Below are positions 48,236 to 56,623 of a stretch of 64,000 nt of DNA, one piece after another. A program made the position numbers and the translations under genes. The stretch comes from Staphylococcus sp. IVB6181 (lineage in GTDB: Bacteria; Bacillota; Bacilli; Staphylococcales; Staphylococcaceae), in assembly GCF_025561445.1 (NCBI RefSeq), contig NZ_CP095096.1:1715822-1779821 (forward strand). The letters are read 5' to 3'. Below the pieces are notes generated by a model. It did no database searches. It worked only from the letters and a program-made list of their open reading frames with translations, and was not told where the DNA came from. Numbering within the stretch: the first letter of the stretch is position 1; each line of letters begins with the position of its first letter.

Positions 48236-48263
48236 TTTATATTAAGGAGGTTAAATTTGTAAA
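48236..48263 (-). promoter_or_regulatory. Candidate promoter of the glxK operon
   Basis: On the minus strand TTTACA (48258-48263) and TATAAA (48236-48241) are 16 bp apart, about 30 bp before the glxK start, immediately after the rbfA terminator. Confidence 0.55.
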
Positions 48264-48292
48264 GAATTAGAGAATTATTAGAATTTGATTAA

Positions 48293-48331
48293 AAAACAGC
48301 CGGACATTTAATTATGTGCCCGGCTGTTTCA
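48293..48331 (-). terminator. Terminator of rbfA
   Basis: AAACAGCCGG pairs with CCGGCTGTTT around a 17-nt loop and runs into TTTAATC on the minus strand, 17 bp after the rbfA stop codon. It prevents rbfA transcripts from reaching truB. Confidence 0.9.
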
Positions 48332-48347
48332 TTCATCCCTCATCAAC

Positions 48348-48695
48348 TTAGTCGTTTTTATGAAGGTCTTGTATCATTTTTTCGATTTTATTTCCGTATT
48401 CAATAGAATGATCATATTCAAAGAATAATTCAGGAACCATTCTTAAACGTATTCTTGAACCTAATTCGGATTTAATAAAGCCTTTTGCTTTTTCTAAAGC
48501 TTTGAAAGTATCATCTACTTCTTTTTCTTTGCCTAGAACAGTTAAGTAGACTTTTGCTTGAGATAAATCATTTGTAACTTGTACGTCAGTGATCGTTAAA
48601 AATCCGATTCTCGGGTCTTTAACTTTCGTGTTAATGATATCCATTAACTCTTGTTTCATTTGTTCACCAACGCGTTCAGCTCTCATTTTACTCAT
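48348..48695 (-). CDS. rbfA: Ribosome-binding factor A
   Basis: RbfA helps mature the 30S subunit and 16S rRNA 5' end. The 115-residue protein shows the family KH-like fold with [44 protein letters not shown] and the [21 protein letters not shown] end. AGAGGTG precedes the ATG. Unlike in Bacillus or S. aureus it stands alone, with its own near-consensus promoter (48746-48774) and terminator (48293-48331), between two accessory loci. Confidence 0.97.
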   Translation of the reverse strand: MSKMRAERVGEQMKQELMDIINTKVKDPRIGFLTITDVQVTNDLSQAKVYLTVLGKEKEVDDTFKALEKAKGFIKSELGSRIRLRMVPELFFEYDHSIEYGNKIEKMIQDLHKND

Positions 48696-48745
48696 GTGTA
48701 TTTCACCTCTTTATTTGAACAATGAACGATTCAGTTCAATCCAAG

Positions 48746-48774
48746 ATTATAAACTAAAATCGCCCCTTTGACAA
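48746..48774 (-). promoter_or_regulatory. Sigma-A promoter of rbfA
   Basis: On the minus strand TTGTCA (48769-48774) and a perfect TATAAT (48746-48751) are exactly 17 bp apart, about 50 bp upstream of rbfA. Confidence 0.82.
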
Positions 48775-49101
48775 AGGTTTTCCCTTTATATCGAATGATT
48801 AATCTCTTTCTCCTCCACTCATAATGTAAATAAACAGTTAAGCATGTTAATTTTGCGTAAACGTAATAGTGTTCATTTCAAAATAAAGTTAACGTTTCAT
48901 TTACATTGCGAAATTGTCTTAACAAAATTTTAGTGATAAACTTCTCAAATCATTATAACTAAAGCGTTTTTTTCTTCATCTAAGTTTTCTAACACGACAA
49001 ACTCGAATGCCGAAGTGTCAATAAAAGCGCTTTATTGGAGTGAAAAGTTCATTTCATTTTTAAAATTCATTTCAAAAATTAACGTCTAATGAAACGAAAA
49101 G

Positions 49102-49143
49102 GATTCCTCTTTGTTTCATCAAATTAATGATTAAAGAGGAATC
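49102..49143 (-). terminator. Terminator of the MFS-ugpQ unit
   Basis: GATTCCTCTTT pairs perfectly with AAAGAGGAATC around a 20-nt loop and is followed by CTTTTCGTTTC on the minus strand, 21 bp after the restored MFS stop codon. Confidence 0.85.
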
Positions 49144-49164
49144 TTTTCAATTACATTGTTTAAT

Positions 49165-50477
49165 TTATGATTGTGCTGCTTTCGAACGTTCTTTTCGTTT
49201 TTCTTTATTCATCAAAATCACTAAAATCAACGCTGCTAAACTACCTGCAGCTGATACTGCAATACCGATTTTAAAAATCATTTGATAAGCTTCAAATTCA
49301 TGGCCTTTAAATTCATCTAACAGCTGCCCATCATCGTATACACCCAGAAGATCGGCGCATAAGCCATAAATGATCCGACACTCATTGCGGAACCTGAATA
49401 TTTCTCAGGAAGCTTGAATTCAGAAATCGGCGCCAAAATAACACTTTTAGACAAGAAAGTTGTTAATGAGAAAGTAAATAATAAAATCATGCTGAGGACT
49501 AATCCTGTTTTAAAGAAGACCACTATTAACAACACGATAGATGACAAGAATAATGCCACAAAGATCATTTTAGTCGTAGATTTAAAGACATAGTCAGAAA
49601 TCACACCTGCGATTACACCCGCTAATACCCCTACAAAACCAGTATTCAATACGCCGAACACTGCACCGAACACTGCAGTTTGTGCAGTTGAAAGATGATA
49701 TTGATTTTGTAAGTAAGGTACACTGTATACTAAAATAATGTATCCCCAGTAAATAGACATCGCCGCAATGGCTGCTAACCATACTTTAGGTTGGATTAAT
49801 ACATAGAATAATCCTTTTAAGGCATCTAATGATTTTTCTCCTAAATGCTCATGTTCGATTTTTTCAGCTGAGATACCATTTTTCGGAATGTATTTCCAAA
49901 TTAAGAATATCATCGGCAAAATCAATAAGTTATACGTAAACATCGCACCTTTAAATACAACTAAGCCGCTGATTAATGCCATGACTGCTACAACAAGCAA
50001 GCTCATAACCACTTCTTCTAAACGGTGAATCGCTTCTAACAAACCAAAACCTAAACCGCGGTGCTGTTTATCTGTAAAGAAGATGACACCGTTTAATACT
50101 GCCGGCCAGAAGAACGCATCTGTTAAGCCCCAAATGACCGCAATCACTTTTAATGTTTCAAATCCAGGCGCAAATAAAATAATATACGTCATTGTCACAA
50201 ATCGAATCAATAAACCTGTGATTAGAATCGAACGAATTGAAAAACGGTTGTTGATCCATCCGCCAGGAATGTAGAAAAACATTGAAATCCCGATCAAACT
50301 GAATACTGCACCTAATTGTGCATTAGATAAATGCAGCACTTGAAGCAACGTATTATAAAATGAACCTTTGAATGCTTCAAATCCTGAATAAATCAATTGT
50401 CCTGCTGTTACAACTGTTAAATAACCGATTAATGCTTTATTATCTTTCATTCCTAATTTATTAAGTAGCCAATGCAT
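49165..50477 (-). pseudogene. MFS transporter, frameshifted near the C-terminus
   Basis: Translation from 50477 gives 386 residues with eleven or so membrane helices, then stops at 49317 after YTMMGSC. Adding one G to the GGG run at about 49326-49328 extends the frame through MGQLLDEFKGHEFEAYQ, one more membrane helix (IGIAVSAAGSLAALILVIL) and a basic tail ending KAAQS with a TAA at 49165, total 437 residues. The missing last helix suggests the short product is damaged. The gene follows the cytosolic glycerophosphodiesterase gene with 2 bp between them, so it may import glycerophosphodiesters; the substrate is inferred only from context. Confidence 0.85.
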
Positions 50478-50479
50478 GA

Positions 50480-51238
50480 TTATTCCTCACTTTCCATATC
50501 TTGTAAATGAACAAGTTTTTGAGGAACATCACTAAAGACACCATCGACACCAAAGTTAAACAATTGGTTGACACGATCAATGTCATTGACAGTATATACA
50601 TTCAACGTATAGCCTTCTGATTTCACTTGACTGACAAAAGCTGATGTTAAACCTTTGTCTTCAAGATGCAGAATTTTAGTATCCGCAAATGCTAAGACAG
50701 TTCGCCAATCTTCGTAAAATGCACACGTTTCATACAATACTGCACGCGGATACTGCGGCAGCTGTTCTTGTACTGCTTTTAACAACGGAAGATTAAAACT
50801 AGAGAAAAGAATTTCGATATCAGCGTCGAATTGTGCCATTTTCTCAGGCAACTGACGCATCAAAGCTTCCATTAATTTCGGTCCGTTTTTACCTGTAATC
50901 CCTTTTAACTCAATATTGACATTCAACTTTGCTTGGTTAATGAATTGGATAAATTCATCAAACGTCAATACTTTTTCATCTTTGAATCTTGTACCGAACC
51001 AATAACCGGCACTTGCTTCTTTGATGCGAGCATAAGGCGTTTCGCTGACCTCTCCTGCAATAGAAGTTGTACGTGCTAAGTAGTCGTCATGGATTAAAAT
51101 TAATTGCTCATCGGAAGTAATCGCAATATCTACTTCAATCCATTGTAATTCTGGAATCTCTGCCGCTGCTTCATAAGCGGCTAATGTGTTCTCCGGTGCA
51201 ACACTCGGAACACCTCTGTGTCCAAATATTGTTTTCAT
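50480..51238 (-). CDS. Cytosolic glycerophosphodiester phosphodiesterase (UgpQ type)
   Basis: This 252-residue GDPD enzyme lacks a signal peptide. The catalytic set is FGHRGVP (H at 7), ENT (E at 17), IEVDIAI (E/D at ~35-37) and IHDDYLARTT (H at ~50). It hydrolyses internalised glycerophosphodiesters to glycerol-3-phosphate. It is first in a two-gene unit with an MFS transporter located 2 bp downstream. A second GDPD in this window (3581-4549) is secreted, so the cell has both extracellular and intracellular routes. Confidence 0.92.
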   Translation of the reverse strand: MKTIFGHRGVPSVAPENTLAAYEAAAEIPELQWIEVDIAITSDEQLILIHDDYLARTTSIAGEVSETPYARIKEASAGYWFGTRFKDEKVLTFDEFIQFINQAKLNVNIELKGITGKNGPKLMEALMRQLPEKMAQFDADIEILFSSFNLPLLKAVQEQLPQYPRAVLYETCAFYEDWRTVLAFADTKILHLEDKGLTSAFVSQVKSEGYTLNVYTVNDIDRVNQLFNFGVDGVFSDVPQKLVHLQDMESEE

Positions 51239-51543
51239 AGTTGTTCACCTACTCAAATGTTTAATACATTAATGCTCAATGGCTCAGTATGGTTTCTTTC
51301 TTTTCACAATCCGCACCATCAATTGATTAACTTGAGATAATCATATGCGCTCTAAAGGAATTACGCAATCATTTTTATATTTTATCATTTATAATTTACA
51401 TATAATTAACATTGCAAGTAAGTAAGCGTTTTAAAATTTACATAATTGAAACATTCAAAGGTGTAAGCTATCAAAAAATCCAACCTGATTTCAGTGTTTC
51501 ACTGTCATCAGATTGGATGGATTGAAATAAATGTCATTAATTT
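51239..51543. other. Gene-free stretch upstream of the cytosolic GDPD gene
   Basis: This A+T-rich 305 bp contains the VOC gene terminator (51478-51518) and presumably the GDPD promoter; TTGCAA and TATAAA-like hexamers occur around 51385-51418 on the minus strand. I see no coding frame. Confidence 0.5.
51473..51518 (-). terminator. Terminator of the VOC gene
   Basis: ATCCA, CTGAT and AGTG pair stepwise with CACT, ATCAG and TGGAT, and six T follow on the minus strand, 26 bp after the VOC stop codon. Confidence 0.8.
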
Positions 51544-51921
51544 TTATTCAGACATCACGATGATGTTAAAGAAATGGCCATCGATATCTTCGAAAGTGAA
51601 ACCGTAAAATCCGTTGCGTGTTTTCGGCTGATCGATGACTTTTCCGCCGGCTTTTTGAACTTCTTTTGCCAGTGCGTCTGCTTCTTCATTAGTATCTGTT
51701 GATAATGAAATCAAGGCATCATTACCATACGGTACTCGATGGATATATTTTTCAAATTGTTGTGCAGCGACGACCATAATCGGTGAACCTTTATCAGCTT
51801 TTATCCCAAACATTATCCCTTCTTGTTCCGGACGTTCCATGATTTCAAAACCGATTGCTTTATAGAAGACTTTGCTTCTTTCTAAGTCGTCACTATGCAA
51901 GTTAAACCATAAATTGTTCAT
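51544..51921 (-). CDS. VOC-fold (glyoxalase/bleomycin-resistance type) protein
   Basis: This 125-residue protein has two beta-alpha-beta-beta-beta units of the vicinal oxygen chelate superfamily: NNLWFNLHSDDLERSKVFYKAIGF at the start and the DIDGHFFNIIV strand at the end. It may bind a metal through H8 and a late Glu or His, but the residues are not clear enough to name a reaction. It follows infB as a separate unit; GGAGG lies 11 nt before the ATG. Confidence 0.82.
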   Translation of the reverse strand: MNNLWFNLHSDDLERSKVFYKAIGFEIMERPEQEGIMFGIKADKGSPIMVVAAQQFEKYIHRVPYGNDALISLSTDTNEEADALAKEVQKAGGKVIDQPKTRNGFYGFTFEDIDGHFFNIIVMSE

Positions 51922-51976
51922 AACATTGATAACCTCCCCGCTGATTAATAGGATACTTTACCCTTTTTACACATGA

Positions 51977-52004
51977 AAAAGCACTCCCTATTGGAAGTGC
52001 TTTT
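51977..52004 (-). terminator. Terminator of the nusA-infB operon
   Basis: AAAAGCACTTCC pairs with GGGAGTGCTTTT around a 4-nt loop, followed by T on the minus strand, 17 bp after infB. In other Firmicutes transcription continues from infB into rbfA. Confidence 0.88.
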
Positions 52005-52020
52005 CATTAAAGTAACAAGC

Positions 52021-54144
52021 TTATCTTTCGATTTCAACCATTTCATAAGCTTCAATGATGTCATCTACTTTTAAGTCATTGTATTTTTCAATTGTAATAC
52101 CGCACTCATAACCTTGTGCAACTTCTTTAACGTCATCTTTGTAACGTTTTAATGTGTCTAATTGACCTTCGAACGTTACGATGCCGTCACGGATAACACG
52201 CACACCTGCGTTACGTGTGATTTTACCGTCAGTCACATAACAGCCAGCGATTGTGCCGACTTTAGAAACTTTGAATGTTTGACGTACTTCTGCTTGTCCG
52301 ATTACTTTCTCTTCGTATTCAGGGTCAAGCATACCTTTCATCGCAGATTCGATTTCTTCAATAACGTTGTAGATGACGCGGTGTAAACGCAAGTCTACGT
52401 TTTCTTGTTCAGCTGCACGTTTCGCACCTGCATCTGGTCGAACGTTGAAACCGATGATGATACCGTTAGAAGCATTCGCAAGTGTTACGTCTGATTCGTT
52501 AATCGCACCTACTGCTGTGTGGATGATACGAACGTTAACACCTTCTACATCGATTTTCATTAATGAAGCGGCTAATGCTTCTACAGAACCTTGTACGTCA
52601 CCTTTGATAATAACGTTAAGGTCTTTCATTTCGCCTTGTTTCATTTGTTCGAATAAGCTGTCTAATGTTACGTTTTTGCTTTCTTGACGTTGTTGAAGAA
52701 TGCTTTCTTCATGACGTGCTTCACCGATACGGCGTGCTTGTTTTTCATCTGAGAATGTAACGAAGCGGTCACCTGCTTGCGGTACATCATTAATACCAGT
52801 AATTTCAACTGGTGTAGATGGTCCTGCAGATTTAATACGTTTACCTAAATCATTCACCATTGCACGTACACGGCCAAATGTATTACCCACTACAATCGCA
52901 TCTCCGACATGTAATGTACCGTTTTGAACTAATAATGATGCCGCTGGTCCGCGTGATTTGTCTAATTCTGCTTCAATCACTGTACCTACTGCACGTTTAT
53001 CAGGGTTTGCTTTAAGTTCTTGTACTTCAGAAACTAAGACAATCATTTCAAGCAAGTCTTCGATACCGTCGCCGCTTAACGCTGAAAGCGGTACGAAGAT
53101 TGTGTCGCCGCCCCAATCTTCTGGGAATAAACCGTGTTCAGTCAATTCTTGCATTACACGATCAGGGTTTGCTGTCGGTTTATCGACTTTGTTGACTGCT
53201 ACGATAATCGGCACATCTGCTTCTTTAGCATGGTTGATTGCTTCAATTGTTTGAGGCATTACACCGTCATCTGCCGCTACAACTAATACAGTGATATCTG
53301 TCACTTGCGCACCGCGTGCTCGCATTGTTGTGAACGCTGCGTGTCCTGGTGTATCTAAGAAAGTAATTTTCTTGCCGTCGTTAGTGATTTGATAAGCACC
53401 GATATGTTGTGTGATACCGCCTGCTTCGCCTTCAGTCACGTGTGTGTTTCTGATAGAGTCAAGCAATGTTGTTTTACCATGGTCAACGTGTCCCATGATT
53501 GTCACAACTGCAGGACGTTCTACTGCATCCGGATCTTCTTCTTCATCATCGAAGTAGATGTCTAAATCTTCTTCATCGATAACAACTTCTTTTTCAACTT
53601 CTACACCGTAATCATCAGCGATTAATTCGATTGTTTCATCATCTAATGATTGGTTAATGTTAGCCATGATACCAAGCAAGAATAATTTTTTCACAATGCT
53701 TGATGATTCAATATTCATTTTATCTGCTAACTCGCCAACAGTAATACCTTCTAAATAAGTGATTTTTTCAGGTATTTCTTTAACTGGTTCCGGTTTTGGT
53801 GCTTGTTTTTGATTATTGCGTTTGTTTTTATTGTTTTTATGATTATTTTTGTTGTTTTGGTTCTTGTTGCCTTTTTTATTATTCTTTTTAGCATTTCCGC
53901 TATTATTATTGTTTTTATCTTTACTGTTTTGATGTTTTTTGTGATTATTTTGAGCAGCTTTATTGTCTTGCTTATCTTGAGATGAACCCGGTTTGAACTT
54001 TTTGTCCAAGGCTTTGATTTCATTCGGTTCTAACGCTTGCATGTGGTTAGACACCTCAACGTTCATCTTTTTCAATTCATCAATAACATCTTTACTTTTT
54101 AATTTTAAATCTTTTGCATACTCGTAAATTCTCTTTTTACTCAT
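52021..54144 (-). CDS. infB: Translation initiation factor IF-2
   Basis: IF-2 is the GTPase that brings initiator tRNA to the 30S subunit. The order is the N-terminal IF2-N domain ([13 protein letters not shown], residues 1-50), an Asn/Lys-rich low-complexity linker (~65-120), a second IF2-N domain, the G domain with [12 protein letters not shown] (~218) and NKVD, then domains II-IV. I choose the ATG at 54142-54144 behind AAGGAGTG, giving 707 residues; an ATG eight codons upstream has no suitable site. It is last in rimP-nusA-ylxR-ylxQ-infB. Confidence 0.97.
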   Translation of the reverse strand: MSKKRIYEYAKDLKLKSKDVIDELKKMNVEVSNHMQALEPNEIKALDKKFKPGSSQDKQDNKAAQNNHKKHQNSKDKNNNNSGNAKKNNKKGNKNQNNKNNHKNNKNKRNNQKQAPKPEPVKEIPEKITYLEGITVGELADKMNIESSSIVKKLFLLGIMANINQSLDDETIELIADDYGVEVEKEVVIDEEDLDIYFDDEEEDPDAVERPAVVTIMGHVDHGKTTLLDSIRNTHVTEGEAGGITQHIGAYQITNDGKKITFLDTPGHAAFTTMRARGAQVTDITVLVVAADDGVMPQTIEAINHAKEADVPIIVAVNKVDKPTANPDRVMQELTEHGLFPEDWGGDTIFVPLSALSGDGIEDLLEMIVLVSEVQELKANPDKRAVGTVIEAELDKSRGPAASLLVQNGTLHVGDAIVVGNTFGRVRAMVNDLGKRIKSAGPSTPVEITGINDVPQAGDRFVTFSDEKQARRIGEARHEESILQQRQESKNVTLDSLFEQMKQGEMKDLNVIIKGDVQGSVEALAASLMKIDVEGVNVRIIHTAVGAINESDVTLANASNGIIIGFNVRPDAGAKRAAEQENVDLRLHRVIYNVIEEIESAMKGMLDPEYEEKVIGQAEVRQTFKVSKVGTIAGCYVTDGKITRNAGVRVIRDGIVTFEGQLDTLKRYKDDVKEVAQGYECGITIEKYNDLKVDDIIEAYEMVEIER

Positions 54145-54160
54145 ATAATCACTCCTTACG

Positions 54161-54466
54161 TTATTCATCTATCATTGATAATAGCTTTTTGGCAAAACCG
54201 TTATCCATTATAGCTATATTCACGCGAGAAGATTTGCCAAGTGCTTGGCCTAATTCTTCTCTAGTACCGAATATACGCAACGGAACGTGGTAACTTTCGC
54301 ATTTTTGGCTGATATCTTTAGTTGTTCTGTCAGAAGCATCTTCAGACAAAATCACTAAAGGTACTTTTTTCTTCTTAATTTCTGCTAAGATGACTGATTC
54401 ACCTGATTTGACTTTACCAGCCCGCATTGCCAATCCTAAAAAATTCAAGATGTTGCTCTTATTCAT
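54161..54466 (-). CDS. ylxQ: YlxQ, L7Ae-family RNA-binding protein
   Basis: This 101-residue L7Ae/L30e-fold protein is expected to bind kink-turn RNA. Visible are [15 protein letters not shown] (residues ~9-23), [15 protein letters not shown] (~37-51) and the [17 protein letters not shown] stretch. It overlaps the upstream ylxR by 4 bp and precedes infB, the usual place in Firmicutes. Its cellular target is not well defined. Confidence 0.9.
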   Translation of the reverse strand: MNKSNILNFLGLAMRAGKVKSGESVILAEIKKKKVPLVILSEDASDRTTKDISQKCESYHVPLRIFGTREELGQALGKSSRVNIAIMDNGFAKKLLSMIDE

Positions 54467-54747
54467 TTTGGAATCTCTTCTCTATAGATGAGACGTATGA
54501 TTTCTTTATAGACAGGCGCTAAAGTTTCAGCATCAGCTTTAAAGAACTTTTCTAAAACGCCCTTTTGCTGAGCCTTTTCCACTAATGCGACATCTTTAGA
54601 AACATAAGCACCGCGGCCTGGTTTCTTGCCTGTCGCATCGGCAGAAATCTCTCCCTCTTTATTAATTACCACACGAATCATATCATTTTTCGGACGCATT
54701 TCATTTGAAAGTATACACTTTCTCATTGGAATCTTCTTTTTCTTCAT
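54463..54747 (-). CDS. ylxR: YlxR (RnpM), RNase P-associated RNA-binding protein
   Basis: This 94-residue protein of the DUF448/YlxR family has the signature PMRKC (residues ~7-11) and GRGAYV (~44-49) on a small RNA-binding fold. The B. subtilis member has been reported to bind RNase P RNA and modulate its activity. I use the ATG at 54745-54747 (MKKKKIPMRKC), 11 nt after GGAG; an ATG four codons earlier is only 3 nt from that site. It lies between nusA and ylxQ. Confidence 0.9.
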   Translation of the reverse strand: MKKKKIPMRKCILSNEMRPKNDMIRVVINKEGEISADATGKKPGRGAYVSKDVALVEKAQQKGVLEKFFKADAETLAPVYKEIIRLIYREEIPK

Positions 54748-54765
54748 AAAGGCATTCACTCCAAA

Positions 54766-55995
54766 TTATTCTTCTACGTCTTTTTTATCGTCTTGTTCTT
54801 CTGTTTCAGCTTCTTCTGAGTTGTCTTCTTGTACTACAACTTCATCTTCTTCTGAAACTTCAGGTACTTCTTCTACTTGCGCTACTACAACTTCTTCAGA
54901 AAGATCTTCTTGTGCAGCATCTTCTGTTTCGTCTTGTTCCGGTACTGGATAAATACCAGCCTCTCGTGCATCTGTTTCAGATTTGATATCAATTTTCCAA
55001 CCAGTAAGTTTTGCGGCTAAACGTGCGTTTTGACCGCGTTTACCGATTGCTAATGATAATTGATAGTCCGGCACAACAACAGTTGTGGATTGATTGTCTT
55101 CGTCTACGATAACTTCAAGTACTTGTGATGGGCTTAACGCATTTTTAACAAATACTTTAGGATTTTCATCCCATTGTACGATGTCGATTTTTTCTCCGCC
55201 TAATTCTTCAACGATAGCTTCAACACGTACACCTTTTGCACCTACACATGCACCTACTGCATCGATATCATCATTTTCTGAGTACACACTGATTTTTGAA
55301 CGGTCTCCCGCTTCGCGTGCTACTGATTTAATCACTACCACACCATCATAGATTTCCGGAACTTCTTGTTCGAAAAGACGTTTCAGCAATCCAGGATGAC
55401 TGCGTGATACATAGATTTGAGGACCTTTTGTTGTTTGTTCAACTTTGTTGACATACACTTTGATGCGTTCGTTAGGAATGTAGCTTTCATTCGGACTTCT
55501 TTCAGCTTCAGATAATACCGCTTCAGTACGTCCTAAGTTGACATACACATAACGATGGTCGACTCTGTCGATGATACCAGTTACGATGTCTTCTTCTTTA
55601 TCGATGAATTCATCATAAAGAATTTCTCTTTCAGCATCGCGCAAACGCTGCATAACAGCTTGTTTTGCTGCTTGTGCACCTACACGGCCGAAGTCTTTAG
55701 GTGTAACATCTTCTTCATAGATATCGCCGATTTCATATGCAGGGTTTTTCACCAATGCAGTGCTGATATCGACTTCATCGCGATCATCAAAAACTTCTTC
55801 TACAACTTCTTTTCTTGCGATGACTTTGAAAGTACCTTCATCCATATTTAATTCTACACGTGCGTTACGTGAAGATTCATAATTCTTTTTATAAGCAGTA
55901 ATCAATGCAGCTTCAATGGCATCGATTAACACTTCTCTAGGAATTTTCTTTTCTTTTTCTAAATACTCTACTGCTAGTAATAATTCATTTGACAC
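54766..55995 (-). CDS. nusA: Transcription termination/antitermination factor NusA
   Basis: NusA binds RNA polymerase and nascent RNA and controls pausing and termination. The 409 residues hold the N-terminal polymerase-binding domain (~1-125), S1 (~130-200, IVTGIIDRVDHRYVYVNLG) and KH domains (~205-345, VGACVGAKGVRVEAIVEELGG and LAIGKRGQNARLAAKLTGW). A long acidic tail of D/E/V/Q (~355-409) replaces the E. coli C-terminal repeats. It lies 21 bp after rimP in the same operon. Confidence 0.97.
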   Translation of the reverse strand: MSNELLLAVEYLEKEKKIPREVLIDAIEAALITAYKKNYESSRNARVELNMDEGTFKVIARKEVVEEVFDDRDEVDISTALVKNPAYEIGDIYEEDVTPKDFGRVGAQAAKQAVMQRLRDAEREILYDEFIDKEEDIVTGIIDRVDHRYVYVNLGRTEAVLSEAERSPNESYIPNERIKVYVNKVEQTTKGPQIYVSRSHPGLLKRLFEQEVPEIYDGVVVIKSVAREAGDRSKISVYSENDDIDAVGACVGAKGVRVEAIVEELGGEKIDIVQWDENPKVFVKNALSPSQVLEVIVDEDNQSTTVVVPDYQLSLAIGKRGQNARLAAKLTGWKIDIKSETDAREAGIYPVPEQDETEDAAQEDLSEEVVVAQVEEVPEVSEEDEVVVQEDNSEEAETEEQDDKKDVEE

Positions 55996-56016
55996 GGTTA
56001 AATCCTCCTACTCAGG

Positions 56017-56484
56017 TTAAATCAAAACTGCATGACGTGCTTTAGCAATTTTATTTCTTGGGATTTCAACTTCCTTTTTCTTTTCTTTCACTTGTACTTG
56101 CATAACAATGTGTTCGTCGTCTACAGATTTCAAGACGCCTAACCATTCTTTTTCGCCTTCAATCGGGGCATAAAGTGAAACAAATACAGGTTGATCGACT
56201 GCATTGCGAAACGCCTTATCGTCTTTGATAGGACGTTCAGCACCTGGCGACGCTACGTCTAAATAATACATTTGTTCAATCGGATCTGCTTCATCCATCG
56301 CTTCGCTGATTTTTTCAGATGCAAGTGTGCAGTCATTCAAATCAACACCGCCCTCTTTATCAATAGAGATGCGAAGGAAGCGATCTTTACCCTCTTTTGC
56401 GAATTCAATATCTACAAGTTCAAAATTCAAATCATCTAATACCGGTTGAATAATTTCTTCGATTTGTTCAGTGATTTTACTCAT
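56017..56484 (-). CDS. rimP: Ribosome maturation factor RimP
   Basis: RimP assists 30S assembly. The 155-residue protein shows the family N-terminal domain (PVLDDLNFELVDIEFAKEGKDRFLRISID) and the SPGAERPIK motif (~79-87) before a C-terminal SH3-like domain. GGAGGTC lies upstream of the ATG. It is the first gene of the nusA operon, behind a promoter at 56565-56595 and a leader hairpin at 56510-56534. Confidence 0.95.
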   Translation of the reverse strand: MSKITEQIEEIIQPVLDDLNFELVDIEFAKEGKDRFLRISIDKEGGVDLNDCTLASEKISEAMDEADPIEQMYYLDVASPGAERPIKDDKAFRNAVDQPVFVSLYAPIEGEKEWLGVLKSVDDEHIVMQVQVKEKKKEVEIPRNKIAKARHAVLI

Positions 56485-56509
56485 GCTGACCTCCTTTTAA
56501 GCAAATAGA

Positions 56510-56534
56510 AAAGAGCGGGTAAACCCCACTCTTT
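56510..56534 (-). terminator. Hairpin between polC and rimP (polC terminator / rimP leader)
   Basis: AAAGAGTGGG pairs with CCCGCTCTTT around a 5-nt loop and is followed by TCTATTT on the minus strand. It can end polC transcripts, but it also lies downstream of the rimP -10, inside the nusA-operon leader, so it may attenuate that operon. Confidence 0.75.
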
Positions 56535-56564
56535 GTGACTAAAGTTCATTTTTTACGCACTATT

Positions 56565-56595
56565 ATTATAACACAGAGCGTATTGAAATGCCAAT
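56565..56595 (-). promoter_or_regulatory. Promoter of the rimP-nusA-infB operon
   Basis: A perfect TATAAT (56565-56570) with an extended TG (TGTTATAAT) lies about 80 bp upstream of rimP. The best -35 is TTGGCA (56590-56595) with a long 19-bp spacer, which the extended -10 could compensate. Confidence 0.6.
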
Positions 56596-56623
56596 TGAAG
56601 CCCAATTAACACTTTCTTGGTCA

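Larger units (their letters stand above)
48696..49164. other. Gene-free stretch between the frameshifted MFS gene and rbfA
   Basis: This holds the rbfA promoter (48746-48774) and the MFS terminator (49102-49143). The middle (about 48780-49095) is A+T-rich with scattered inverted repeats, such as ACAC/GTGT at 48993-49020 and AAAGCG/CGCTTT near 48961/49028, and no open frame that I can support. Confidence 0.6.

Noticed and set aside
51424-51440. Catabolite-responsive (cre) element upstream of the cytosolic GDPD gene
   Set aside because: TAAGCG-like bases are present, but key consensus positions (the first TG and the final CA) do not match.
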